This document shows, piece after piece, positions 53,405 to 61,033 of a stretch of DNA of 64,000 nucleotides. Origin of the DNA: Dyadobacter sp. CY261. GTDB taxonomy: Bacteria; Bacteroidota; Bacteroidia; Cytophagales; Spirosomataceae. The stretch covers positions 1,364,001 to 1,428,000 of the forward strand of contig NZ_JAKCPW010000001.1 of assembly GCF_021440085.1 (NCBI RefSeq), read 5' to 3'. The notes below the pieces were generated by a model. The model had not been told where the DNA came from. It was given only the letters and a program-made list of their open reading frames with translations, and ran no database searches. A program made the position numbers and the translations under genes. Position 1 is the first letter of the stretch, and the number at the start of each line of letters is the position of its first letter.

Positions 53405-54730
53405 ATGATGCAGTTCCGTGTTGTCGGCCTATTATTACTTTTTATACTTTTAAGCCATTCAGACCTTTTCGCCCAGCGCTTCCTTATGGACCTGGTGGAT
53501 ACAACCAACCAGATGGGAAAAGGTATGCTCTCGATTTACGAACGTTATAATCGGGTGAGGATCAGCGGATATATTCAGCCTCAGTTCCAGGTCATTTCAA
53601 AAGAAGGAGCCGAAACCTATGCCGGCGGCAACTTCTCGGGCCTTTCCAATAATCGCTTTATGCTTCGTCGCGGGCGCCTGCGTGTAGACTATGCCCACTT
53701 GAATGAGAATGATGATCCTACATCCTATTTCGTATTTCAGTTCGACGGTACCGAGCGCGGCGTGGCAATCCGTGATTTCTGGGGAAGGTTTTATGAGAAC
53801 AGATTCAAGGTTTTTGCATTAACTACCGGAATGTTCGCCCGGCCGTTCGGCCATGAAGTAAACCTGTCGTCGGCCAACCGCGAGACACCCGAGCGGGGGC
53901 GGATGTCGCAGATCCTGATGCGCACGGAGCGGGACATTGGTTTGATGCTCACCGTTACCAGCCGAAAGACGCAGGAATGGCATCAGAAGCTGAAATTTGA
54001 TGTGGGTGTCTTCAACGGCCAGGGCATGTCGGGGCCGATGGATTACGACAGCCATAAGGATGTTATCAGCCGGCTTAGCCTTAAACCAAGCAAAATACGG
54101 GCGCTAGGCAATGCAACATTGTCTGCGGCGGTGTCGGGGTACGCGGGCGGCATTGTTAGCCAGGGCAACGTGCTTTATAAAACAGAATATAATGGCAGCG
54201 GATACCAGGCGGTTCGTGATTCCTCGGCTTCCAATCTTCACAAATTGAGGCCCCGCAATTACGCCGGTGCCGATCTCCAGCTGGCTTTTCCCAACCACGA
54301 AGGTGAAACCGAATTCCGCGCCGAATATATCAAAGGGCAACAAACGGCCACCTTCGCAACCAGTGAAACGCCCGGCATCTACCCGGCTACTAACGGCTTG
54401 AAGGACCCCCTGTATACGCGCAGTTTCGACGGTGCCTATTTTTATTTCCTCCAACATCTGGGCAGCCTCCATCATCAGTTTGTGATGAAATACGACTGGT
54501 ACGACCCGAATAAGAAAGTATCCGGCAGGCAAATTTCTGCCGAAAATGGATTTAGTAAAGCCGATCTCCGCTACGATACCTTCGGAGTGGGCTACGTATA
54601 TACGGCCAATGAATCGTTGAGGTTTATATTCTATTACGAGTTCGTGCGCAACGAGAAGTCGGCCCTGGCCGGTTATGAAAGCGATGTTTCCGACGACGTT
54701 TTCACGGCACGCGTTCAATATAACTTCTAG
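53405..54730 (+). CDS. Outer-membrane porin, OprP/OprO-like
   Basis: 441-aa beta-barrel from the ATG at 53405 (another ATG follows immediately). Signal peptide ends LLSHSDLFAQ. Strands include SGYIQPQFQVISKEGAETYA and RFMLRRGRLRVDYAHLNEND; NRETPERGRMSQILMRTERD matches phosphate-selective porins. The chain ends FTARVQYNF with the terminal phenylalanine. Phosphate or another anion is a family inference. Its stop TAG shares two bases with the stop of the convergent gene (CTAG at 54727-54730). Confidence 0.85.
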   Translation: MMQFRVVGLLLLFILLSHSDLFAQRFLMDLVDTTNQMGKGMLSIYERYNRVRISGYIQPQFQVISKEGAETYAGGNFSGLSNNRFMLRRGRLRVDYAHLNENDDPTSYFVFQFDGTERGVAIRDFWGRFYENRFKVFALTTGMFARPFGHEVNLSSANRETPERGRMSQILMRTERDIGLMLTVTSRKTQEWHQKLKFDVGVFNGQGMSGPMDYDSHKDVISRLSLKPSKIRALGNATLSAAVSGYAGGIVSQGNVLYKTEYNGSGYQAVRDSSASNLHKLRPRNYAGADLQLAFPNHEGETEFRAEYIKGQQTATFATSETPGIYPATNGLKDPLYTRSFDGAYFYFLQHLGSLHHQFVMKYDWYDPNKKVSGRQISAENGFSKADLRYDTFGVGYVYTANESLRFIFYYEFVRNEKSALAGYESDVSDDVFTARVQYNF

Positions 54731-55182
54731 CTTCCGAAGCGTTCGGCTAGTACTTTTTTCCGGTAGATGAAAATCGAATTCACCTCACGGTTCACGATCA
54801 TCCGGTCGACAATGCTCCCCAGAAAGCCAAATGGCACTTTGTAATGCAGAATATCTTCCATCAATACGCCGCCGTTTTGCTCGGTAAAGCGGTGCTGGTG
54901 GTGCCAGAATGCATACGGGCCGAAGCGCTGCTCATCTACAAAATACTGCTTATCAACTACATGTGTGATTTCGGTACACCATTTGAGCGGAATACCGAAG
55001 AGCGGCTTCACAATGTAGCGAATGATCTGCCCGGCGTACATTTTCTCACCATGCTGCGCTGACGTTACTACAAATCCCATCTGGGCCGGGGTAATGTCTT
55101 TCAGGTTTAAGGGATTGGAGAAAAACGCCCAGGCCTCGTCGAGGCTGATAGGCAACCATTGTGTAAAATATAGCTCGCGCAT
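54727..55182 (-). CDS. SRPBCC-family protein
   Basis: 151-aa soluble helix-grip protein from the ATG at 55182 (open frame above is not protein-like). Features: MRELYFTQWLPISLDEAWAF, FSNPLNLKDITPAQMGFVVT, KWCTEITHVVDKQYFVDEQR and VLMEDILHYKVPFGFLGSIV. It resembles the ligand-binding SRPBCC proteins often found beside sugar-nucleotide epimerases, but no epimerase is adjacent. It is convergent with the porin gene and divergent from the next SRPBCC gene, whose start is 161 bases away. Confidence 0.82.
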   Translation of the reverse strand: MRELYFTQWLPISLDEAWAFFSNPLNLKDITPAQMGFVVTSAQHGEKMYAGQIIRYIVKPLFGIPLKWCTEITHVVDKQYFVDEQRFGPYAFWHHQHRFTEQNGGVLMEDILHYKVPFGFLGSIVDRMIVNREVNSIFIYRKKVLAERFGS

Positions 55183-55343
55183 GCGTTCGTGTTTGTGCCG
55201 AATATACGTTAAATTAATAGTCCCGATCAAATTCCGCGCCAGACAGCAGTGCGGAGTTTGGGGTTGGGCAGGCTGCAACCTGCATTTGCTGGCACCTGGC
55301 ACAGTTTTCTCAGCATTCATCATAATACTTAAATCCGAATAAC

Positions 55344-55790
55344 ATGAACAGAAAACAGCTCGCGACCACAACCATTTCTATCCATGCAAGCCCTTCTGCC
55401 GTCTGGAAAGCGTTGGTAGAACCCGAACTCGTCAAAAAATACTTTCACGGTACGGAAATGCGCTCCCATTTCACAATAGGCAGCCCTATCACATTCGAAG
55501 GCGAATGGCAGGGACAGCGTTATATTGATAAAGGCGAAATTCTGAGAATTACGCCGGAGCGTGAACTCAGCTACTCGTTCTGGAGTCCGCTGTCGGGTAT
55601 CGAGGATTTTGAGGATAATTATACGCATGTGACTTTCCATTTGTCGGACTACCACGATCATACCACACTTGTGGTTACGCAGGATAATCTCGAAGATGAT
55701 GAAGCTGTGGTAAAGGCCGAAGGCAACTGGATGAATGTGCTGCACGAACTGAAAAAGGTTGTGGAGGAGGAACGGCTGCACGTGCTCTGA
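55344..55790 (+). CDS. AHSA1-type SRPBCC protein
   Basis: 148-aa cytosolic protein with the AHSA1 (Hsp90 co-chaperone-like) fold: TTISIHASPSAVWKALVEPE, EFEGEWQGQRYIDKGEILRI-type strand, YSFWSPLSGIEDFEDNYTHV, and C-terminal helix NWMNVLHELKKVVEE. In bacteria these have varied ligand-binding roles, and its substrate is unknown. It resembles the gene at 60161 in overall length and in the VWKALV / VWDALV start. It shares a bidirectional terminator with tex. Confidence 0.9.
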   Translation: MNRKQLATTTISIHASPSAVWKALVEPELVKKYFHGTEMRSHFTIGSPITFEGEWQGQRYIDKGEILRITPERELSYSFWSPLSGIEDFEDNYTHVTFHLSDYHDHTTLVVTQDNLEDDEAVVKAEGNWMNVLHELKKVVEEERLHVL

Positions 55791-55799
55791 TCACATCGT

Positions 55800-55845
55800 A
55801 AAAACTAAAAACCCGTCGGCGCATACCGGCGGGTTTTTAGTTTTT
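55800..55845. terminator. Bidirectional terminator between the SRPBCC gene and tex
   Basis: A 20-base stem (AAAAACTAAAAACCCGTCGG, one wobble) with loop CGCATA ends in TTTTT on both strands. Confidence 0.93.
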
Positions 55846-55853
55846 ATACTAAT

Positions 55854-57971
55854 CTACAATTTCATTGACAATGCGATCCGTTTCCGGGCAAGATCGACTT
55901 CGGTTACTTTTACGGTCACTTGCTGTTGAAGCTTGACAATCTCGTTCGGATCTTTGACAAATTTGTCGGCCAGTTGCGAAACGTGCACAAGTCCGTCCTG
56001 TTTCACGCCCACGTCCACGAATGCGCCGAAGGCTGTAATATTCGTAACGATGCCGGGCAGGATCATCCCGATCTTCAAATCCTCCGGCTTACGCACCGAG
56101 CTATCGAACTCAAATTTCTTGATTTCCGCACGTGGGTCACGCGACGGCTTTTCGAGCTCTGCTAAAATGTCTCGCAAAGTTGGTAAGCCTACCGACTCGG
56201 AAACGTACTGCTCGATCTTGATCTGCCGACGCAATTCCGGTTTTAGCACCAAATCCTTGACCGTCGCACCCGAATCCTTGGCCATTTTCTCGACCAAATC
56301 GTAACGCTCAGGATGTACAGCACTGTTATCCAAAGGATTAGATCCATTTTCTATTCGTAAAAAGCCTGCTGCCTGCTCAAATGCCTTTGCTCCGAGACGC
56401 GGAACTTTCAATAATTGTTGCCTCGATTTGAAATTTCCGTTTTTAGCTCGAAAATCCACGATATTTTGCGCCAAAGCGGGTCCGAGGCCCGATACATAGC
56501 GTAATAAATGCTTACTCGACGTGTTGAGATTTACGCCTACGGAATTCACGCAGCTTTCCACGACTATATCCAACGCATTTCGCAATGAATGCTGGTCGAC
56601 ATCGTGCTGATATTGACCGACGCCAATAGACTTCGGATCTATTTTCACCAACTCCGCCAACGGGTCCATCAGCCGGCGACCGATCGATATGGAACCGCGC
56701 ACTGTTACATCCTTATCCGGAAACTCGTCCCTCGCAACCTCCGAAGCCGAGTAAATGGATGCGCCTTGCTCACTCACCATGAACAGCCCGATCTCCGCTG
56801 ACCGTCCCGCGCTTTCCAGCAGCTTCTTTACAAAGTCCTCTGTTTCGCGACCGGCAGTTCCGTTGCCGACGGCAATCGCCTCGACTTTGAATTTACGGAT
56901 CAATTCATTCACGCGTGCTCCGGCATCAGCCGGTTTATCGAATGGGTAAATGACATGATCGGCGACTAGGTTTCCCTGGTTGTCCAGCACCACTACTTTA
57001 CAACCCGTTCGATAACCCGGGTCGATGGCAAGCACCGTTTTTTGTCCGAGGGGCGATGCTAGCAGCAACTGCCGGAGGTTTTCGGTAAAGACCTGAATAG
57101 CCGCGACGTCTGCCTTCTCTCTCGAAAGGTTCGCAAACTCTGTTTCAATGGATGGTTTGAGTAATCTCTTGTAGCTGTCGGCGATAGCGAGTTCGAGCTG
57201 GTCCTTGCAAGCTTCTGTGCCAAACATGAAAAGCCGGTCGAGCGCCTCCAGGGCAGAATCCTCATCCGGTGAAATGTCGACGCTTAGAATGCCTTCCTCT
57301 TCTCCACGGCGCAATGCTAACAACCTGTGCGATGGGATTTTGGCCAAAGGCTCCGAAAACTCGAAGTAATCGCGGTATTTGGCACCTTCCTCCTCCTTCT
57401 TCTTCTTTACTTTGGAAGTAATAACAGCCCCGCGCTGAAAAGCATAGCGGATTTTGGTACGTGCATCCTGGTTTTCATTGATCCACTCTGCAATAATGTC
57501 CCTCGCTCCCTGCAATGCCTCACCCGTATTGGCGACCTGATCGTTCAGGAAACCACCGGCCTTTCCCTCGGGATCGCGCTCCTTACCTTCGAAAATAAGC
57601 TTGGCAAGCGGTTCCAGACCCTTTTCCACCGCAATCGTAGCCCGTGTTTTTCTTTTTTGTTTATAGGGAAGATAAAGGTCTTCCAGCTCGGTCATCGAAA
57701 AGACGCCTTCAATTTTCTTTTTGAGCTCCGGTGTGAGCTTGCCTTGTTCTTCAATGCTTTTCAGAATGGCTTCCCGGCGCTTCTCGACCTCCTGCTGCTT
57801 TTGCCAGGCTTCCTTGACATTTCCGATCTGTACTTCGTCGAGCCCGCCGGTCGCTTCCTTGCGATAGCGGGAAATGAAAGGCACTGTGGCACCTTCCTCG
57901 AACAATGCAATGGTATTTCTGACCTGCTTGTCGCTGACGCCGGCCTGTTGTGCTATTAGGGTGTAGTTCAT
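55854..57971 (-). CDS. RNA-binding transcription accessory protein Tex
   Basis: 705 aa from the ATG at 57971 (frame open to 57998). N-terminal HTH-like region (YTLIAQQAGVSDKQVRNTIA), the YqgF-like RNase-H domain (about 320-420: VLAIDPGYRTGCKVVVLDNQ), helix-hairpin-helix motifs (ALAQNIVDFRAKNGNFKSRQ), and a C-terminal S1 RNA-binding domain (IGMILPGIVTNITAFGAFVD). Tex affects transcription and stress responses in other bacteria; here the family role is assumed. Length matches the family. Confidence 0.95.
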   Translation of the reverse strand: MNYTLIAQQAGVSDKQVRNTIALFEEGATVPFISRYRKEATGGLDEVQIGNVKEAWQKQQEVEKRREAILKSIEEQGKLTPELKKKIEGVFSMTELEDLYLPYKQKRKTRATIAVEKGLEPLAKLIFEGKERDPEGKAGGFLNDQVANTGEALQGARDIIAEWINENQDARTKIRYAFQRGAVITSKVKKKKEEEGAKYRDYFEFSEPLAKIPSHRLLALRRGEEEGILSVDISPDEDSALEALDRLFMFGTEACKDQLELAIADSYKRLLKPSIETEFANLSREKADVAAIQVFTENLRQLLLASPLGQKTVLAIDPGYRTGCKVVVLDNQGNLVADHVIYPFDKPADAGARVNELIRKFKVEAIAVGNGTAGRETEDFVKKLLESAGRSAEIGLFMVSEQGASIYSASEVARDEFPDKDVTVRGSISIGRRLMDPLAELVKIDPKSIGVGQYQHDVDQHSLRNALDIVVESCVNSVGVNLNTSSKHLLRYVSGLGPALAQNIVDFRAKNGNFKSRQQLLKVPRLGAKAFEQAAGFLRIENGSNPLDNSAVHPERYDLVEKMAKDSGATVKDLVLKPELRRQIKIEQYVSESVGLPTLRDILAELEKPSRDPRAEIKKFEFDSSVRKPEDLKIGMILPGIVTNITAFGAFVDVGVKQDGLVHVSQLADKFVKDPNEIVKLQQQVTVKVTEVDLARKRIALSMKL

Positions 57972-58049
57972 GTTTACTAACGACATTGGAAACGGCAAAT
58001 AAAGCGGATATTCGCAGTTTTAAAAACTGAAATTATCGCAAAGCACATT

Positions 58050-58057
58050 TATATTTG
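58050..58057 (+). promoter_or_regulatory. Candidate -7 element of the ThuA-like gene
   Basis: TATATTTG matches TAnnTTTG, 37 bases before the ATG at 58094; a clear -33 TTG is missing. Confidence 0.35.
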
Positions 58058-58093
58058 ATCCTTTGTTTATCCTCATACCTAACCCTTATCAAA

Positions 58094-58936
58094 ATGAATT
58101 ATCACTTCGGACGGCGGCTTGCTGTCCTTCTGGTATTTGCAGGTATTTTGCTTTCGCTCGATGCAGCCTATGCCCAGCAGAAGCCCAGCTTCAAAGTCAT
58201 CGCATTTTTTACCGGTAAAAACGATCAGGCGCACATCAGTTTCGTGCACGAAGCGAACAAACGACTGCCTGAATTGGGTAAAAAGAACGGTTTTAGTTAT
58301 GATTCCACCACAAACTGGGATAACCTGAATGCCGAATTCCTCTCGAAATACCAGGTCGTTCTTTTCCTCGACACGCGTCCTGAAAAACCGGAGCAACGCG
58401 CTGCATTTCAAAAGTACATGGAGAATGGTGGTGGTTGGATAGGGTTTCATTTCGCGGCATTCGCATTGACGCCCTCGGCATTTCCTCAGAATTGGGATTG
58501 GTACCACGATCAATTCCTGGGTTCAGGGCAATACAAGAGCAATACCTGGCGCCCTACTTCGGCAGTTTTGAAAATTGAAGCTCCCCAAAGCCCTGTTTTT
58601 AAGGGGCTTAAAAACACATTTAAGGCTTCACCGAACGAATGGTATCGCTGGGAAAAGGATTTAAAACAAAACCCTGATATTCAGATACTTTTGTCTATAG
58701 ACCCATCGAGCTTTCCGCTTGGAACCGGACCTAAGCAACATGAAATTTGGCATAGTGGTTATTACCCCGTCGCCTGGACAAACAAAAAGTATAAAATGCT
58801 GTACATGAATATGGGCCACAACGACATCGACTACGAAAACAAAACCAATAAGGAATTATCATTTACATTTGATAACGACGCACAAAACCAGTTCCTTGTG
58901 AATTCGATCCTGTGGCTGGCCAACCGAAAAAAATAG
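58094..58936 (+). CDS. Secreted ThuA-domain protein
   Basis: 280-aa exported protein from the ATG at 58094. Signal peptide to about residue 27 (LLSLDAAYAQQ), then a ThuA-like (trehalose-utilization family) glutamine-amidotransferase-like fold: FKVIAFFTGKNDQAHISFVH, YQVVLFLDTRPEKPEQRAAF and the GG-W segment NGGGWIGFHFAAFALTPSAF, and a later HNDIDYENK. The catalytic cysteine of amidotransferases is absent. Role in sugar use is inferred. It is six bases upstream of the AraC gene. Confidence 0.88.
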   Translation: MNYHFGRRLAVLLVFAGILLSLDAAYAQQKPSFKVIAFFTGKNDQAHISFVHEANKRLPELGKKNGFSYDSTTNWDNLNAEFLSKYQVVLFLDTRPEKPEQRAAFQKYMENGGGWIGFHFAAFALTPSAFPQNWDWYHDQFLGSGQYKSNTWRPTSAVLKIEAPQSPVFKGLKNTFKASPNEWYRWEKDLKQNPDIQILLSIDPSSFPLGTGPKQHEIWHSGYYPVAWTNKKYKMLYMNMGHNDIDYENKTNKELSFTFDNDAQNQFLVNSILWLANRKK

Positions 58937-58942
58937 CAGACA

Positions 58943-59848
58943 ATGGAAGAAAGGCAAACCCGGCAATTCGACAAGGGCCAAATGACAGGCTTAACCTGGC
59001 AATGCGATGGCATAGTGCTCGGGCATGCCGTTTCGCGGTTTACCGAATTGTCGGGCTTTCACTCGCAAAGCGCCAATAAGGACGTTGTACGCATGCATTT
59101 CGGGTTGAGAGGCGACTATATGTTCACCTACAACCAGCTTGGCAAGACGTTCGATCTCGTAGGCGGGCACCATAATATCATGTATTCCAAAGAGTTTGAA
59201 ATGACGGTGTATGCCAAAACGCTGGAAATCGAAACCTTTGGCATTCAATTTCCCAAAGACGTTTTCCTACAATTCACGCAAACGGCAAGCGATTCATTGA
59301 AACGTTTTTCCGAAGCCATCATCCTCGGCAAAAGCACCATCTTGACCGAAAGCTGGGGCACAATCGACTCGCCCATTCAGCAGGTAATCCAGCAAATCAT
59401 TCATTGCAAATACTCGGAAAGCCTTAAAAAGCTATTTCTCCTCTCAAAAAGTATCGAACTGCTCGTCCTTTGCGCGGACGCATGTGAGGCCTCGGAACGA
59501 AAAACCGACCCATTTATCAAGACCAAAACCGATAAGGAGAAGATCATTGCTGTCCGGGACCTGATCAACGATCGGGTGCATTGCCCGCCCAATCTGTCGG
59601 AAATCGCCATGCATGTGGGTATGAATGAATTCAAACTTAAAAAAGGCTTTAAGGAGACATTCAACAACACCATTTTCGGCTATCTCACCGACCAACGCCT
59701 GCAACTCGCGAGGCAATATCTGCTTGACACCCAACAAACTGCTGCTGAAATATCGACACAACTCGGTTACGCTACCCCCCAGCATTTCAACAATGCCTTC
59801 AAAAAGAAATTCGGTGTCACTCCCTTTTCGGTTAGAAATAATCCGTAA
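58943..59848 (+). CDS. AraC-family transcriptional regulator
   Basis: 301-aa regulator. The N-terminal ~190 residues form a ligand-binding domain with little similarity to cupins that I can name; C-terminal 195-300 carries two HTH motifs (NLSEIAMHVGMNEFKLKKGF and AAEISTQLGYATPQHFNNAF) followed by KKKFGVTPFSVRNN. It lies directly after the ThuA-like gene (six bases), so probably responds to the same nutrient. The 7-mer palindrome follows it. Confidence 0.9.
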   Translation: MEERQTRQFDKGQMTGLTWQCDGIVLGHAVSRFTELSGFHSQSANKDVVRMHFGLRGDYMFTYNQLGKTFDLVGGHHNIMYSKEFEMTVYAKTLEIETFGIQFPKDVFLQFTQTASDSLKRFSEAIILGKSTILTESWGTIDSPIQQVIQQIIHCKYSESLKKLFLLSKSIELLVLCADACEASERKTDPFIKTKTDKEKIIAVRDLINDRVHCPPNLSEIAMHVGMNEFKLKKGFKETFNNTIFGYLTDQRLQLARQYLLDTQQTAAEISTQLGYATPQHFNNAFKKKFGVTPFSVRNNP

Positions 59849-60160
59849 AACGCAATCCGGTGCGGGTATCTGGGGTGTAATATTGCAGTGCTGGAAGGGG
59901 TGACGGCCGACGGCTAACCGTCGACCGCTGACCGCTGACTGCCGACCGCCGACCGCCTGACGATAGACCATGGACGATAGACCATGGACGATAGACCATG
60001 CAAAGCACTCGTCCATGGTCTATGGTCAGGCCGTAGGCCCATGGTCAACATCGATACACTACCCGAAATCGGCGGTCAGCGGTCGGCGGTCTGCCGTCGG
60101 CGGTCAGCGGTCAGCCGTCGGCGGTCCTACTTAACATCGTTCATCAAACAACAAAACGAC
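59849..60160. other. Intergenic region dominated by a 226-base repeat palindrome
   Basis: 312 bases between the AraC gene and the next SRPBCC gene. Almost all is repeat: the element at 59901-60126. Open frames through it are low-complexity translations of the repeats. No promoter is recognisable in the remaining bases. Confidence 0.7.
59901..60126. repeat. Large palindrome of tandem heptamers and 14-mers
   Basis: Left arm 59901-59956 is eight heptamers of the form YGACCGC; right arm 60071-60126 is eight heptamers RGCGGTC, inverted. Between them three exact tandem copies of GACGATAGACCATG (59959-60000) face GTCCATGGTCTAT (60011-60023). The whole can fold into a long hairpin. No spacers or coding sense. 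Confidence 0.85.
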
Positions 60161-60616
60161 ATGCAAACTCCGCTTATCATCCAAAACGAAATTACGATTG
60201 ACGCGCCTGTATCGCGTGTATGGGACGCGCTCGTGAATCCTGAACAAACCAAGCAATATATGTTCGGCTGTGAGGCACTCTCCGACTGGAATGTCGGTAG
60301 TGAGCTGCTCTGGAAAGGGCAACATGAAGGAAAAGATATCGTCTGGGTAAAAGGAGAAATCCTTGAAATCGAGCCGGAAAAGTTCCTTCACTACACGACC
60401 ATCGATCCGCATTCGAATATCGATGACGTTTCTGAAAATTATCTGAAAGTGACCTATGACCTCATTCAACAAGGTGAAAAAACACTTCTAAAGGTCACGC
60501 AGGGTGATTACAGTACCGTTGCTGAAGGGGAGCGCCGCTATCAGGATTCGTATAACAACGGGGAAGGGTGGAATCCTATTCTTGTTGAAATAAAAAAGCT
60601 TGTGGAAGCGCAGTAA
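60161..60616 (+). CDS. AHSA1-type SRPBCC protein
   Basis: 151-aa protein from the ATG at 60161, chosen because the open frame before it crosses the repeat palindrome. Visible fold: NEITIDAPVSRVWDALVNPE, TKQYMFGCEALSDWNVGSEL, VKGEILEIEPEKFLHYTTID and C-terminal helix GWNPILVEIKKLVEAQ. Related to the gene at 55344. Ligand unknown. It is followed by a perfect palindrome before the convergent acidic protein gene. Confidence 0.9.
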   Translation: MQTPLIIQNEITIDAPVSRVWDALVNPEQTKQYMFGCEALSDWNVGSELLWKGQHEGKDIVWVKGEILEIEPEKFLHYTTIDPHSNIDDVSENYLKVTYDLIQQGEKTLLKVTQGDYSTVAEGERRYQDSYNNGEGWNPILVEIKKLVEAQ

Positions 60617-60670
60617 GGGCCTGGCAAATCATCGTAAGAGGTTGTGTCAAAAGGCAAAACTGCACCTGTT

Positions 60671-60711
60671 GTCATGGTGAGCGAAGCGGCGGCCGCTTCG
60701 CTCACCATGAC
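60671..60711. repeat. Perfect 41-base palindrome with TGAGCGAAGCGG arms
   Basis: GTCATGGTGAGCGAAGCGG (60671-60689) and its exact complement (60693-60711) have a 3-base loop. It lies between convergent genes. Its arms resemble dispersed TGAGCGAAG motifs; it may act as a terminator although no T-run follows. Confidence 0.85.
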
Positions 60712-60735
60712 CGGCTATCACATTTGATAAATGAT

Positions 60736-60972
60736 TTAAGGATTTTGTGACTCAATCTCCCCTACTTCATTTTCATCGGTTTCCTCAGCCGGCTGGTCGT
60801 CATCGATCCTCGTTCCAGTGCTTACCTCGGGTGCGTCAGCGCCCGGCACATCTGGTGTAGGATTTAATGGCCCGGTTTCGCCTGGCTTTTCGGGATAACT
60901 TGTCGCAGGCGGCTGATCGTCTGGCATTTCTGATGTGGGAAATGCGAAAGCATACTGGTTTTGAAAGTCCAT
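60736..60972 (-). CDS. Small acidic proline-rich hypothetical protein
   Basis: 78-aa protein I do not recognise: acidic, Pro/Asp/Glu/Thr-rich (MPDDQPPATSYPEKPGETGP, RIDDDQPAEETDENEVGEIE), no signal, no membrane segment, probably disordered. The composition is unlike random reading of this GC content and its start follows a short spacer, so I consider it real but modest. Confidence 0.55.
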   Translation of the reverse strand: MDFQNQYAFAFPTSEMPDDQPPATSYPEKPGETGPLNPTPDVPGADAPEVSTGTRIDDDQPAEETDENEVGEIESQNP

Positions 60973-61033
60973 AGTTTTGTTTGTTGATTTAGGTCAACCA
61001 GGAAAAAACCATGCCTTTCCATAGTAGCGAAAG

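Noticed and set aside
59901..60126. CRISPR-like array
   Set aside because: Repeats are contiguous, 7 or 14 bases, with no unique spacers, and there are no cas genes anywhere in the window.
59984..60160. Upstream extension of the SRPBCC gene
   Set aside because: Residues translate the heptamer palindrome (SAVCRRRSAVSRRRS); the true fold begins at the ATG at 60161.
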